Shown here: positions 1 through 9,471 of the stretch, piece by piece
Numbering within the stretch: position 1 is the first letter of the stretch
Layout of the letters: the number at the start of each line of letters is the position of its first letter
Source: Butyrivibrio sp. MB2005
GTDB taxonomy: Bacteria > Bacillota > Clostridia > Lachnospirales > Lachnospiraceae
DNA: 64,000 nucleotides
Assembly (NCBI RefSeq): GCF_000424285.1
Contig: NZ_AUJP01000008.1
Span: 1 to 64,000 of the forward strand
Reading direction: 5' to 3'
Position numbers and translations under genes: made by a program
Notes under the pieces: generated by a model
The model's input: the letters and a program-made list of their open reading frames with translations, nothing else
What the model was told of the DNA's origin: nothing
The model's database searches: none

Positions 1-260
<260 letters not shown>

Positions 261-339
261 ATAGGATATAGAACAAAGAGATTTGGAATAAGATGGAATA
301 ATTCAGTGTTCGGTTTTGAAGGTACAACTTCAAGAATTT

Positions 340-413
340 GGCCCGGTGGCTCAGCTGGTTAGAGCGCCGCCCTGTCACGGCGGAGGTCAGGGGTTCGAAC
401 CCCCTTCGGGTCG
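340..413 (+). tRNA. tRNA-Asp (GTC)
   Basis: A full cloverleaf can be folded: acceptor GGCCCGG pairs with the 3' strand through two G-U pairs, the anticodon loop CTGTCAC has GTC at 374-376, and the T-loop GTTCGAA is present. The discriminator is G. The 3' CCA is not encoded. First of six tRNA genes downstream of the 23S gene, probably in the rRNA transcript. Confidence 0.96.
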
Positions 414-437
414 CTCAAAATTGAATAAATTTTGAAT

Positions 438-510
438 GGGGTCTTAGCTCAGCTGGGAGAGCATCTGCCTTACAAGCAGAGGGTCACAGGTTCGAGCCCT
501 GTAGGCCCCA
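438..510 (+). tRNA. tRNA-Val (TAC)
   Basis: Cloverleaf with acceptor GGGGTCT pairing with AGGCCCC, anticodon TAC at 471-473, T-loop GTTCGAG. Discriminator A, no encoded CCA. Second gene of the array, 24 bases after tRNA-Asp. Confidence 0.96.
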
Positions 511-537
511 CTATTTCAAAGATTTTCTTTGAGATAA

Positions 538-610
538 GCCGATGTGGCTCAATTGGCAGAGCAGCTGATTTGTAATCAGCAGGTTAACGGTTCGAGTCCG
601 CTCATCGGCT
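538..610 (+). tRNA. tRNA-Thr (TGT)
   Basis: Cloverleaf with perfect acceptor GCCGATG/CATCGGC, anticodon TGT at 571-573, T-loop GTTCGAG. Discriminator T, no encoded CCA. Confidence 0.96.
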
Positions 611-618
611 CTTTATAT

Positions 619-700
619 GGATGGCTTCCCGAGTGGCCAAAGGGGACAGACTGTAAATCTGCTGCAAATTGCTTCGGTGGTTCGAATCCACCGCCATCCA
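619..700 (+). tRNA. tRNA-Tyr (GTA)
   Basis: Class II tRNA of 82 bases with a long variable arm, as expected for bacterial tRNA-Tyr. Acceptor GGATGGC/GCCATCC, anticodon GTA at 653-655 in the loop CTGTAAA, discriminator A. No encoded CCA. Confidence 0.95.
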
Positions 701-713
701 TTCAACTTAATAT

Positions 714-787
714 CGCGGGGTGGAGCAGTCTGGAAGCTCGTCGGGCTCATAACCCGAAGGTCATAGGTTCAAATCCTGTCCCCGCTA
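714..787 (+). tRNA. Initiator tRNA-fMet (CAT)
   Basis: The anticodon CAT (748-750) sits on a stem ending in three G-C pairs (GGG...CCC), the hallmark of initiator tRNA. Position 1 is C and position 72 reads T, so the first acceptor pair is mismatched, another initiator feature (A72 is commoner). The remaining acceptor GCGGGG/CCCCGC is perfect. No encoded CCA. Confidence 0.95.
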
Positions 788-795
788 CTCACAAA

Positions 796-870
<75 letters not shown>

Positions 871-979
871 CTTTTTTTACCCTTTTTTCGCTGAATTTTA
901 ATTTGATTTTTCCCCGTACAGCTATATAATGTAAAGCATCATATATTTGATTTGTAATATAGAAAGATGTAAATAGGTT

Positions 980-1501
980 ATGACAAGAAAAGAAAAGAAA
1001 AAGCTTGCAAGGGAATTGCTTGAGAAGCATGGTAGTGAGATCCTGAATTCTCATTCTTTCTTAAAATCACATAAGTTTATACAGCATGGTGATATGTCTG
1101 TGTATGAGCATAGTGTTAATGTTGCAGAGAGAGCACTTAGGATCAATCGTTTTTTGCATGCCAAATGTAAAGAGAGAGATCTGGTCAGAGGAGCCTTATT
1201 ACACGATTATTTCCTCTATGATTGGCATATAGACGGCAAAGATAAGGGAAATGTACATCCAAAGCTTCATGGCTTTTTTCACCCCTCTACGGCCCTTAAA
1301 AACGCATCCAGGGACTTCGTATTAACAGAGAGAGAAAAGGACATAATTAAGAAGCATATGTGGCCTCTGACAGTCGTTCCTCCGCTTTGCAGAGAGGCAT
1401 GGGTTGTGACACTGGCTGATAAGTATTGTTCAGCTATGGAGACGATAGGCTTACATAAAGCCAGATTGAAGGCTAAATATATTGAACTGAACAATGATTG
1501 A
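980..1501 (+). CDS. HD-domain phosphohydrolase-like protein
   Basis: A 173-residue soluble protein resembling small HD-superfamily metal-dependent phosphohydrolases. The candidate metal ligands are spread as in that fold: H in YEHSVNVAER (about residue 44), the HD pair in ALLHDYFLYDWH, H in IIKKHMW, and D in TLADKYCS. The family acts on phosphomonoesters or nucleotides, but the substrate here cannot be read from sequence. It stands alone between the tRNA array and pckA, with its own terminator just downstream. The start has only a weak upstream purine stretch (AAATAGG), so initiation is moderately certain. Confidence 0.85.
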   Translation: MTRKEKKKLARELLEKHGSEILNSHSFLKSHKFIQHGDMSVYEHSVNVAERALRINRFLHAKCKERDLVRGALLHDYFLYDWHIDGKDKGNVHPKLHGFFHPSTALKNASRDFVLTEREKDIIKKHMWPLTVVPPLCREAWVVTLADKYCSAMETIGLHKARLKAKYIELNND

Positions 1502-1510
1502 GTATTATAA

Positions 1511-1540
1511 GAGGTTAGATATTTTCTGACCTCTTTTTTA
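1511..1540 (+). terminator. Rho-independent terminator after the HD-domain gene
   Basis: GAGGTTAG pairs with CTGACCTC (one G-U) across a short loop, followed by TTTTTT. It starts 10 bases after the stop codon of the HD gene. Confidence 0.85.
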
Positions 1541-1608
1541 TTGTAGAAAGAAATAATAAAGTATCATAACTCTCTATATTTTAATGAAATGCATTAGCAA
1601 AAGATGAT

Positions 1609-1643
1609 AAAAAAGGTGGCCACAAATCAATGTGACCACCTTT
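1609..1643 (-). terminator. Rho-independent terminator of pckA
   Basis: On the minus strand a GGTGGTCAC/GTGGCCACC stem with an 8-10 base loop is followed by TTTTTTATC. It lies about 30 bases past the pckA stop and faces the HD-gene terminator. Confidence 0.85.
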
Positions 1644-1674
1644 AATATCTTAATCAGATTTACTTTTCAAAGAA

Positions 1675-3288
1675 TCAAAGCTTAGGGCCAGCTGCTACAA
1701 GAGCCTTACCAGCGTCGTTGCCTTCATACTTCTTGAAGTTCTTTGTGAATCTCTCAGCAAGATCCTTAGCCTTAGCTTCCCACTCAGAAGCATCAGCGTA
1801 TGTATCACGAGGATCAAGGATTGCAGGATCAACACCAGGAAGAGATGTAGGAACTTCGAAATCGAAGATCGGGATCTTCTTTGTCTCAGCCTTGTTTACA
1901 TCGCCGTTAAGGATTGCATCGATGATTCCACGAGTATCCTTGATGGAGATACGCTTGCCTGTGCCGTTCCAACCTGTGTTAACGAGGTAAGCCTTAGCGC
2001 CAGACTTCTGCATCTTCTTAACAAGCTCTTCACCGTACTTTGTAGGATGAAGCTCAAGGAATGCCTGTCCGAAGCAAGCTGAGAATGTAGGTGTGGGCTC
2101 TGTGATTCCACGCTCTGTTCCTGCAAGCTTAGCTGTGAAGCCTGAAAGGAAGTAGTACTGTGTCTGCTCAGGTGTAAGGATAGATACAGGAGGAAGTACT
2201 CCGAATGCATCAGCTGAAAGGAAGATAACATTCTGAGCATCAGGACCAGCGGAGATCTTGTTAACCTTCTGAACGATGTTGTCGATGTGCTGGATAGGAT
2301 ATGATACACGAGTGTTCTCTGTTACGCTCTTATCATCAAAGTCAATCTTGCCGTTAGCATCAACTGTAACGTTCTCAAGAAGAGCATTTCTCTTGATTGC
2401 GTTGTAGATGTCAGGCTCAGCGTCCTTATCAAGACCGATAACCTTAGCATAGCAACCACCTTCGAAGTTGAATACGCCGTTGTCATCCCAACCGTGCTCG
2501 TCATCACCGATGAGGAGTCTCTTAGGATCTGTTGAAAGTGTTGTCTTACCTGTTCCTGAAAGACCAAAGAAGATAGCTGTGTTCTTACCTTCCATATCTG
2601 TGTTAGCTGAGCAGTGCATGGAAGCCATGCCCTTAAGAGGAAGGTAATAGTTCATCATTGAGAACATACCCTTCTTCATCTCACCGCCGTACCATGTGTT
2701 GATGATAACCTGCTCACGGCTTGTGATATTGAATGCTACGCAAGTCTCAGAATTGAGGCCAAGCTCCTGATAGTTGTCAACCTTAGCCTTAGATGCGTTG
2801 TAAACAACGAAGTCAGGCTCGAAGTTTGCGAGCTCTTCATCTGTAGGAACGATGAACATGTTCTTGATGAAGTGTGCCTGCCAAGCAACTTCCATGATAA
2901 AACGAACTGCCATACGGGAGTCTTTGTTTGCACCGCAGAATGCATCAACTACGAAAAGTCTCTTGTCGCAGAGCTCTTTCTTAGCGATATCCTTAACAGT
3001 TGCCCAAACATCCTCACTCATAGGATGGTTGTCGTTCTTATACTCGTCTGATGTCCACCAAACAGTATCCTTAGAATTAGCATCCATAACGATGTACTTA
3101 TCTTTAGGAGAACGTCCTGTGTAGATACCTGTCATAACATTAACAGCACCGAGTTCTGTATCCTGTCCAACTTCATAGCCTTCAAGACCGGCCTTTTTCT
3201 CTTCTTCATAGAGAACCTCATAAGAAGGATTATGAACGATTTCAGTTGTGCCAGTAATGCCATACTTTGTTAAATTAATTTCTGCCAT
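1675..3288 (-). CDS. pckA: Phosphoenolpyruvate carboxykinase (ATP)
   Basis: ATP-type PEP carboxykinase, interconverting oxaloacetate and PEP with ATP/ADP in the cytoplasm. At 537 residues it matches the family length. The nucleotide-binding P-loop [10 protein letters not shown] (about residue 245) is followed by the metal-binding segment [11 protein letters not shown], and the C-terminal [10 protein letters not shown] and RISIKDTR motifs are present. In rumen fermenters this enzyme usually runs in the PEP-to-oxaloacetate direction, fixing CO2 and making ATP (family knowledge, not visible here). The ATG has a good AGGAG site 7-8 bases upstream. It is a single-gene unit with its own terminator. 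Confidence 0.98.
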   Translation of the reverse strand: MAEINLTKYGITGTTEIVHNPSYEVLYEEEKKAGLEGYEVGQDTELGAVNVMTGIYTGRSPKDKYIVMDANSKDTVWWTSDEYKNDNHPMSEDVWATVKDIAKKELCDKRLFVVDAFCGANKDSRMAVRFIMEVAWQAHFIKNMFIVPTDEELANFEPDFVVYNASKAKVDNYQELGLNSETCVAFNITSREQVIINTWYGGEMKKGMFSMMNYYLPLKGMASMHCSANTDMEGKNTAIFFGLSGTGKTTLSTDPKRLLIGDDEHGWDDNGVFNFEGGCYAKVIGLDKDAEPDIYNAIKRNALLENVTVDANGKIDFDDKSVTENTRVSYPIQHIDNIVQKVNKISAGPDAQNVIFLSADAFGVLPPVSILTPEQTQYYFLSGFTAKLAGTERGITEPTPTFSACFGQAFLELHPTKYGEELVKKMQKSGAKAYLVNTGWNGTGKRISIKDTRGIIDAILNGDVNKAETKKIPIFDFEVPTSLPGVDPAILDPRDTYADASEWEAKAKDLAERFTKNFKKYEGNDAGKALVAAGPKL

Positions 3289-3364
3289 TTCTTTAACTCC
3301 TTTTCTTTTTCTATTTTGATAGCATATGATTACAAAAAATCAATGCTAAACGCTCATACACTAC

Positions 3365-3370
3365 ATTATA
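3365..3370 (-). promoter_or_regulatory. Candidate -10 element for pckA
   Basis: On the minus strand TATAAT lies about 77 bases upstream of the pckA start, in an AT-rich gap. A clear -35 at normal spacing is not visible (TTGTTA sits 19 bases upstream), so this is only a candidate. Confidence 0.4.
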
Positions 3371-3481
3371 CAATATTCTGTTAGAAAAATAACAAAAATC
3401 ATAGAAATTTTACAAATACTTTAAAAATAGGACAAAATAGAAATATTGTCTGCAAAATACCAAACAGATTATGAAAATAAT

Positions 3482-4489
3482 TCACACGGGAGAGCTTTTC
3501 CTTGAAATGTATTCCACATGGAACTGTTGTCTGTCCGGTGTAAGATCAAATTCAGTAATTGCTCGGGCTATTCTTGTAAGGCATGCATCTGCCATCTCTT
3601 CAATAGGAAGTCCAACCACTGAAAGAGAAGGAATGGCGTATTCTTCATGATCCTTAAGACCGTTACCGATACTGATGAGTTCAAGGTCTTCAGGAATCTT
3701 TATTCCTTTTTCATGAAAGCCTTTGAGGGCACCGAATGCAATGTTGTCGGAAGTGCAAAGAACACAATCGGGAAGTTCTTTTCTTTTACATATCTCCAAA
3801 GCACCAAGATAGCCTCCGCCAAGGCTGTCCTGTACTTCAATTTTTCCAATATCTGATATGCCAAATTCATTCATCTTAAAACGAAAGACATTTTCTCTGA
3901 TGTGCATTCCGTTGAAGGTTGCAACAGAGCCAAGAATGCAGGGGCGTTTTTTTTCATGCCTTGCAAAGACCTCTGCAGGTATAAGGCCGATTTCGTTATC
4001 ATCCATATTTACAGTGGGATATTTGTCTGAATATCTGTTGTAGAGGACGATGGGAATTGGAAAATCGTTGCTGTCGAGGAATTCCATATCGTTCTCTGAT
4101 GCATTACAGATAATCACTCCATTACTGCTGGTGAGCGTTCTTTGGGTGATGGCTTCACTAAGGTGCGATGTGTTATAAGGGTTGATATTTAGTCCGTACT
4201 TATAACCATGCTTAATTATTGAAGACTGTAAGCCTGATAAAAATCTTGAAAGCGTATCCTGTCTTGCGGAAGCGTCCCAGAATATGGTGATAACCGGCAT
4301 ATTGGGCAGGTTACTTCTAAGAAGCTTTGACTGCATGTTGGGAGTGTATCCAAGCTTAACTGCAGCCTCCTGGACTTTTTTTATAGAAGACTCTGAAATA
4401 TTTCTTTTCTTACCAAGTCCTCTAAGAACTATAGAAACTGTACTGGGTGACAGTTCTGTGTATTTTGCAATGTCTTTAATTGTAACCAT
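3482..4489 (-). CDS. LacI-family transcriptional regulator
   Basis: A 335-residue LacI/GalR-type repressor. The N-terminal helix-turn-helix (VTIKDIAKYTELSPSTVS, residues 2-19) and hinge are followed by a periplasmic-binding-protein-like effector domain. I start it at the ATG at 4489 rather than 13 codons further upstream, because this puts the HTH at the N terminus and gives an AAAGGA site. It is divergent from the atuA operon, with a palindrome (4560-4577) in the shared gap. A closely related palindrome precedes the ABC operon at 11896. It is therefore the likely repressor of both operons (inference). The effector is unknown, probably a sugar or sugar ester. Confidence 0.93.
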   Translation of the reverse strand: MVTIKDIAKYTELSPSTVSIVLRGLGKKRNISESSIKKVQEAAVKLGYTPNMQSKLLRSNLPNMPVITIFWDASARQDTLSRFLSGLQSSIIKHGYKYGLNINPYNTSHLSEAITQRTLTSSNGVIICNASENDMEFLDSNDFPIPIVLYNRYSDKYPTVNMDDNEIGLIPAEVFARHEKKRPCILGSVATFNGMHIRENVFRFKMNEFGISDIGKIEVQDSLGGGYLGALEICKRKELPDCVLCTSDNIAFGALKGFHEKGIKIPEDLELISIGNGLKDHEEYAIPSLSVVGLPIEEMADACLTRIARAITEFDLTPDRQQFHVEYISRKSSPV

Positions 4490-4521
4490 AATAAAAAATC
4501 CTTTAGTCAAACGATGTACTA

Positions 4522-4551
4522 TTGACATTATACACTAAACGGGGTTATATT
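4522..4551 (+). promoter_or_regulatory. Candidate promoter of the atuA operon
   Basis: TTGACA (4522-4527), an 18-base spacer and TATATT (4546-4551) precede atuA. The predicted start point falls inside the palindrome at 4560-4577, the usual place for a repressor operator. Confidence 0.6.
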
Positions 4552-4554
4552 CAA
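4527..4554 (-). promoter_or_regulatory. Candidate promoter of the LacI-type regulator gene
   Basis: On the minus strand TTGAAT (4549-4554) and TATAAT (4527-4532) are separated by 16 bases, 38 bases before the chosen start. The operator palindrome lies just upstream of its -35, so the regulator may affect its own transcription. Confidence 0.55.
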
Positions 4555-4559
4555 TATGC

Positions 4560-4577
4560 TAGTACAACGTTGTAGTA
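4560..4577 (+). promoter_or_regulatory. LacI-type operator, site 1
   Basis: The site reads TAGTACAACGTTGTAGTA. Its inner 12 bases TACAACGTTGTA are a perfect palindrome with the central CG typical of LacI-family operators. It sits at the predicted start point of the atuA promoter. A second copy sharing the first ten bases is at 11818-11835. Confidence 0.65.
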
Positions 4578-4614
4578 ATTATTTACTATCTCTATTATTT
4601 CAGGAGGCTACGAA

Positions 4615-6003
4615 ATGAAGAAAATAGCTATCGGCGGAGGTCAGGGATTTTGGGGTGATTCTCCGGATGCAGCAATACATATGATTAGAAAAGCTGATAT
4701 ACAGTATCTTGCCTGCGATTATCTTGCAGAGCTTACACTGTCTATCATGGCAAGACAGAAGATAAAGGATCCCACAAAGGGCTTTGCGCCTGATTTTGTA
4801 ACAAGGCTCCTTAAGGAGGCCGGAAGAGAGGCTTTTGAGAAAAAGATAAGGATTGTTACAAATGCAGGTGGAATGAATGTCCAGGGCTGTGTTGATTCTA
4901 TAAAGAGCTGGGCTGAGGCTGAGAACTTAAAGGGTTACAAGATTGGTTATGTAACAGGAGATGATATTAAGGATAAGATTCCTCAGCTTATTGCAGACGG
5001 ATGGGAATTCCCTTCAATGGACACAGCGGGAAGCGATGATACAAGCGGTGTTCGTTTTGAAGATATAAAGGATAAGATTTACAACTGTAACGCATACATC
5101 GGTCATGAGCAGATTCAGAAGGCTATAGCAGACGGTGCGGACACGGTTATAACAGGAAGAGCAGCAGACTCTGCACTTTTCCTTGCACCTTTTGCTCATG
5201 AGTTTGGATGGGCAGATGATGACTGGGATAACCTTGCAAGAGGTATTATGGCAGGTCACCTTCTTGAGTGCGGCGGTCAGGGTGCAGGCGGTAACTTCAT
5301 GTATGACTGGAGATCCGTTCCTGATATGGAACATCTTGGATTCCCCATCGCTGAGATTACAGAGGATACATTCGAAATCACTAAGGCTCCGGATTGCGGC
5401 GGACTTATTACTGAGCAGAGTGTTAAGGAACAGTTCTTATATGAGGTTCTTGATCCTGCCAATTATTACACACCTGATGTTAACGTTGATATCAGCCACG
5501 CTACTGTAACTCAGAAGGGTGAGAACAGAGTAGCTGTTGCAGGCATAAAGGGTAAGGAAAGACCTGATACCATCAAGCTTTGCGTTGGATATCACAAGGG
5601 CTGGAAGACAGTTTCAATGCTATCCTTTGCATGGCCGGATGCCTATGAGAAGGCAAGATACTGCGCAGATGTGATCATGAAGAAGATGCAGGAGAGAGGC
5701 ATGAAGGCAGATGATGTGCATATCAGCTTCATCGGTCTTGATTCACTTCATCTTGGAGTTGCTGATAAGAGTCCTGAAACAATCGCAAGACTTAATGAGT
5801 GCGTAATGAGAATCGCAGTATTCTCAGAGGATAAGGCAGAATGTGCAAAGATCATTCCTGAGATCAGCCCACTGCAGCTTAACGGACCTCAGGGAGCATC
5901 TTTCTTTGGCGGAAGAGCACACGTTCAGGAAGTTATGGCACTTTATCCTACAGTTATTCCAAGAGATGCGCTTAAGGTTGAGAGTCACATTCTTACAGTA
6001 TAA
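4615..6003 (+). CDS. AtuA-family (DUF1446) acyclic terpene utilisation-like protein
   Basis: A 462-residue cytoplasmic protein of the AtuA/DUF1446 family. The glycine-rich start IAIGGGQGFWGDSPDAA, NAGGMN, YIGHEQI and TGRAADSAL segments are the ones I recognise for this family. Pseudomonas AtuA is needed for citronellol/geraniol catabolism, but its reaction is unknown and this Gram-positive context differs. It is first in an operon with an AtuA-like small protein, a CoA-transferase and a CocE-type hydrolase, so a role in degrading an acyl compound through CoA esters is likely (inference). It has a strong RBS (AGGAGG) and an operator directly upstream. Confidence 0.85.
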   Translation: MKKIAIGGGQGFWGDSPDAAIHMIRKADIQYLACDYLAELTLSIMARQKIKDPTKGFAPDFVTRLLKEAGREAFEKKIRIVTNAGGMNVQGCVDSIKSWAEAENLKGYKIGYVTGDDIKDKIPQLIADGWEFPSMDTAGSDDTSGVRFEDIKDKIYNCNAYIGHEQIQKAIADGADTVITGRAADSALFLAPFAHEFGWADDDWDNLARGIMAGHLLECGGQGAGGNFMYDWRSVPDMEHLGFPIAEITEDTFEITKAPDCGGLITEQSVKEQFLYEVLDPANYYTPDVNVDISHATVTQKGENRVAVAGIKGKERPDTIKLCVGYHKGWKTVSMLSFAWPDAYEKARYCADVIMKKMQERGMKADDVHISFIGLDSLHLGVADKSPETIARLNECVMRIAVFSEDKAECAKIIPEISPLQLNGPQGASFFGGRAHVQEVMALYPTVIPRDALKVESHILTV

Positions 6004-6066
6004 ATTGGTAGCATTTTTGAACCAGAGGTTCAGGAATGGATTTTTAGTGAAAATTAGGAGGTCATC

Positions 6067-6459
6067 ATGCCCAGAATATATTTATATGATATCGCACACG
6101 GAAGAAGCGGCGATAAGGGAGATACCAGTAATGTCTGTGTTTTTGCAAGAAAACCTGAGTATTACGACATAATCTTGAGGGAAGCAACACCTGAGAATTT
6201 GAAGAACTATTTTGGTGATATGGTTAAGGGCGATATCACAAGATATGAGGTTGCATCCTTAAACGGAATGAATTTTGTTATGCACCACGCACTTGGCGGC
6301 GGCGCTACTATGAGCCTTAGACTTGACTCCCTTGGAAAATCCATGGGATCAGCAGTTATGAGAATGAAGATAAACGTATCAAAGGAAGAACTTGACAGTC
6401 TGCTTGAAAGCGGCGTTAAGCTTATGCCCTTCGAGGATCCTTATGCGGAGGAAGAGTAA
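6067..6459 (+). CDS. AtuA-like ferredoxin-fold small protein
   Basis: A 130-residue protein matching the C-terminal domain found in long AtuA proteins, here made from its own gene. Diagnostic pieces are the N-terminal ARxGDKGD-like stretch AHGRSGDKGDTSNV and the later NFVMHHALGGG. Its stop codon overlaps the start of the CoA-transferase gene by one base (TAATG), which implies translational coupling. An AGGAGG-like site (TTAGGAGG) precedes the ATG. The likely role is as a partner subunit of the upstream AtuA protein. Confidence 0.85.
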   Translation: MPRIYLYDIAHGRSGDKGDTSNVCVFARKPEYYDIILREATPENLKNYFGDMVKGDITRYEVASLNGMNFVMHHALGGGATMSLRLDSLGKSMGSAVMRMKINVSKEELDSLLESGVKLMPFEDPYAEEE

Positions 6460-7670
6460 TGGAACAGGCTTTAAATATGGGCGGACAGGCACTTGAGGAT
6501 GTTCGCGTCCTTGATCTTACAAGAGTTGTGGCAGGACCTTATGGCGGATCGATTCTTGGAGATTTTGGAGCAGATGTAATTAAAATAGAGGTTCCCGGAA
6601 AAGGTGATGATGCAAGAGGCTATGCGCCTTACAGAAATGGCGAGAGCATGTACTATGCCAATCTTAACAGGAACAAAAGAGGAATCACTTTAAATCTTAA
6701 GAGTGATGAAGGAAAAGAGATTTTTAAGAAGCTTGTTGCCAAGGCAGATGTACTTCTTGAAAACTACAGACCAGGTGTCATGGAGAAGCTTGGTCTTGGA
6801 TATGATGTGTTAAAGGAAATAAATCCAAGACTGATCTATGCTGCCTGCTCCGGCTTTGGAAGCTATGGAAGATACAGCCAGCGTCCCGGATATGACATTA
6901 TTTCTCAGGGAATGGGCGGACTTATGTCAGTTACAGGTATTCCGGGAGGCGAGCCTACAAGATCAGGTAATGCTATGGGTGATATCCTTGGCGGAATGAA
7001 TATGATCATGGGCGTACTTATGGCGCTTCATGCAAGAGAGCGTACAGGACTTGGCCAGAGAGTTGATGTTTCTCTTGTTGATTCGGTTGTGGCAAGTCTT
7101 GAGAATGCGTATATCAGATATTTTGACTCGGGAAAAATCCCTGTAAGAAATGGTAACGCATATGCATCAATCGCACCTTATGATACATATCATGCAAAGG
7201 ACGGATTTGTAGTTATCGCCTGTGGTAACCAGAAGCTTTACGAGAAATTCTGTAAGCTCATAGACAGAGAAGATATGATAACCGATGAGCGATTTCTTAC
7301 AGTTCCTCTTCGTGTAAAGAACAACCTGATCCAAAAGGCAGAGATAGAGAAGTGGACAAAGGACAGAACTGTCAGTGAGATAGTGGATATTATTCTTGGT
7401 GCAGGTATTCCTGCAGGTCCTATCTATGATGTTAAGCAGATAACAGAGGATGAGCATATTTGTAAAGACAGAGAGATGTTCATTGATGTAGATCATCCCG
7501 TTATCGGACCTATGAAGGTAAATGGCAATCCCATTAAACTCATGGATATGATGCCCAGAATAAATCGCCCTGCTCCTACTCTTGGACAGGATAATGACAG
7601 CATTTTAAAAGACGTACTTGGCTATTCAGATGAAGAAATCGCTGCTTTTAAGGAAGCAGGGACAATCTGA
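6459..7670 (+). CDS. CaiB/BaiF family (family III) CoA-transferase
   Basis: A 403-residue family III CoA-transferase. The N-terminal signature VLDLTRVVAGPYGGSILGD, then ADVIKIE, the catalytic aspartate context RPGYDIISQ (about residue 148) and GIPAGPIYDV are all present. Such enzymes move CoA between carboxylic acids without ATP. In this operon it would activate the acid released by the neighbouring hydrolases, or the substrate of AtuA (inference). It overlaps the preceding gene by one base. Confidence 0.93.
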   Translation: MEQALNMGGQALEDVRVLDLTRVVAGPYGGSILGDFGADVIKIEVPGKGDDARGYAPYRNGESMYYANLNRNKRGITLNLKSDEGKEIFKKLVAKADVLLENYRPGVMEKLGLGYDVLKEINPRLIYAACSGFGSYGRYSQRPGYDIISQGMGGLMSVTGIPGGEPTRSGNAMGDILGGMNMIMGVLMALHARERTGLGQRVDVSLVDSVVASLENAYIRYFDSGKIPVRNGNAYASIAPYDTYHAKDGFVVIACGNQKLYEKFCKLIDREDMITDERFLTVPLRVKNNLIQKAEIEKWTKDRTVSEIVDIILGAGIPAGPIYDVKQITEDEHICKDREMFIDVDHPVIGPMKVNGNPIKLMDMMPRINRPAPTLGQDNDSILKDVLGYSDEEIAAFKEAGTI

Positions 7671-7746
7671 TAAGTTTTAATTTTCGGCCACCGTATCCGG
7701 ACGGCATAGCTACATGTAAACCGGCGATTAAAGAGGAGAACGAACC

Positions 7747-9438
7747 ATGGCATTAGATAAGGCAGCAATTGAAGAGATGATCAGGCAGTATATGGAGAAG
7801 CAGAAGAAGCTTCTTTGCAACATTCCACTTGATATAGTGGCAGAAGAAGGCGAACTTGAAGAGGTCATGATTCCTTCAGATGATGGAAAAAAGCTGAAAA
7901 CATGGTTCTTTTTCCCTAAAAATATGGAATATCCTCTTCCCTGTATTGCAGTTAGATGCTGCTATGTGGATCAGGTGGAATTACTGAAGCTTAAGGCAAG
8001 GGAGTTTAATAAAAGGGGCTTTGCCTTTGCAGTTCAGTGGTGCCGCGGTATAAATGGCTCTGAAGGAGAGTGGGTACCTAACATAAATGAGAGAAGAGAC
8101 GGACTTTCCTTTATGAATGCACTTCAGGAAGACGATAGGATTGAAAGTGTTGGCTACTGGGGAGATTCATATCTTGCACTTACAGGATGGTGCATGGCTG
8201 ATGCGGTTCCCTCCAAGGTTAAGACCATGTATCTTGGAGTCTATGGCTGCTTTAGACATACCTCTGCATACAAGGATGGTATGTTCAGGCAGGACATCCT
8301 GACAGACTGGGCCATGAATAATGCGGGAGTTCCGATTAGCGCAGACTATCTTGAAAGCGCAGCTTACATGCCGCAGGCAGAAGTTGATGAGAAGCTTTGG
8401 GGCGTAAAGCTTGACTGGTACAGGGACTGGATTACTCATACAGACAGAAATGATCCCTATTGGGAAGAAGGCTTCTGGGGAATGCTTAAGGAAATCCCCG
8501 GGAAGGTGAAGATACCCGTATGCGTCAGACAAGGTTGGTATGACCATCATCTTGGCAGCGCTATTGAGACCTGGGAAGCTCTTAGTGATGAGACCAAGGC
8601 TATAAGCAGAATAGAGATTGGCCCTTGGAATCATGGGTATGCAAATTGTATAGATCATCAGAATACCGAGAATGTAGGTGAAGATGCATTTTCATCGCCT
8701 GCTCTTTGGTTTGATGAGATACTTAGGAAAAATAAGACTACTTCAGAGAATGTAAGATTATATGAAGTAGGTGCAGATAGATGGGAATATCCTAAGGAAT
8801 TCCCGGTTAGATCAGAGAAAATAAAGAGCTTTTATCTTGATAAGGATAAAAAGCTTTGCAGAGAAATGTCATCAGATAACGGAGAATGCTCTTTTGTATA
8901 TGATCCAAAGAATCCGGTTATGGTATGCGGAGCGGAGTCAACCTTCCATTCTATGATGGAAAATGGATCACACATACAAAAAGAAGCGGACTATCGAAGC
9001 GATGTTACCAGTTTTGTATCAGATAAACTGGAAGAGGAGATCCATGTCCTTGGACAGATCAATGTAAAGCTTCATGTATCATCTGATGCGGAGGATACAG
9101 CCTTCTATGTAAAAGTAATTGAGGAATTTGAGGATAAAAAGAGTTATAATGTTAGAGGTAGCATTACCACTTTGGCATATAGAAATGACGCTGACGCAAG
9201 ACAAAGCTATGAGCCGGGTGATGTATGCGAGGTCAACATAAAGCTCTGGGACATCGATTGGTGTTTTCAAAAGGGCAGCAGGATCAGACTTGATATAACA
9301 TCATCGAATTTCCCTGAATACAGCTTACATTCAAACAACGCCGGAGTATGGTCACTTCAAAAAGATCAGAAAAAGGCAAAACAGACTATATATACAGGCA
9401 AAGAAAGGGCCTCTGTCCTTGAGTTGCCCATAGCATAA
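7747..9438 (+). CDS. CocE/NonD-family hydrolase (peptidase S15 fold)
   Basis: A 563-residue alpha/beta hydrolase of the CocE/X-prolyl dipeptidyl peptidase group with a C-terminal jelly-roll domain. The nucleophile is the serine in YWGDSYLA (about residue 141), and the acid and histidine lie near VRQGWYDHH and GPWNHG. No signal peptide, so cytoplasmic. Family members cleave esters, amides or Xaa-Pro peptides. Beside a CoA-transferase, an esterase role is the simplest reading. The RBS AGAGGAG lies 8 bases before the ATG. A 76-base gap separates it from the CoA-transferase gene, so it is probably the same operon. Confidence 0.88.
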   Translation: MALDKAAIEEMIRQYMEKQKKLLCNIPLDIVAEEGELEEVMIPSDDGKKLKTWFFFPKNMEYPLPCIAVRCCYVDQVELLKLKAREFNKRGFAFAVQWCRGINGSEGEWVPNINERRDGLSFMNALQEDDRIESVGYWGDSYLALTGWCMADAVPSKVKTMYLGVYGCFRHTSAYKDGMFRQDILTDWAMNNAGVPISADYLESAAYMPQAEVDEKLWGVKLDWYRDWITHTDRNDPYWEEGFWGMLKEIPGKVKIPVCVRQGWYDHHLGSAIETWEALSDETKAISRIEIGPWNHGYANCIDHQNTENVGEDAFSSPALWFDEILRKNKTTSENVRLYEVGADRWEYPKEFPVRSEKIKSFYLDKDKKLCREMSSDNGECSFVYDPKNPVMVCGAESTFHSMMENGSHIQKEADYRSDVTSFVSDKLEEEIHVLGQINVKLHVSSDAEDTAFYVKVIEEFEDKKSYNVRGSITTLAYRNDADARQSYEPGDVCEVNIKLWDIDWCFQKGSRIRLDITSSNFPEYSLHSNNAGVWSLQKDQKKAKQTIYTGKERASVLELPIA

Positions 9439-9471
9439 CTTATTTTACTAGAAAAAGATGGGAGAACTTGA

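Noticed and set aside
7680..7710. A small hairpin (CCGT...ACGG) between the CoA-transferase and CocE genes as a terminator.
   Set aside because: The stem is only four pairs and has no U-tract.
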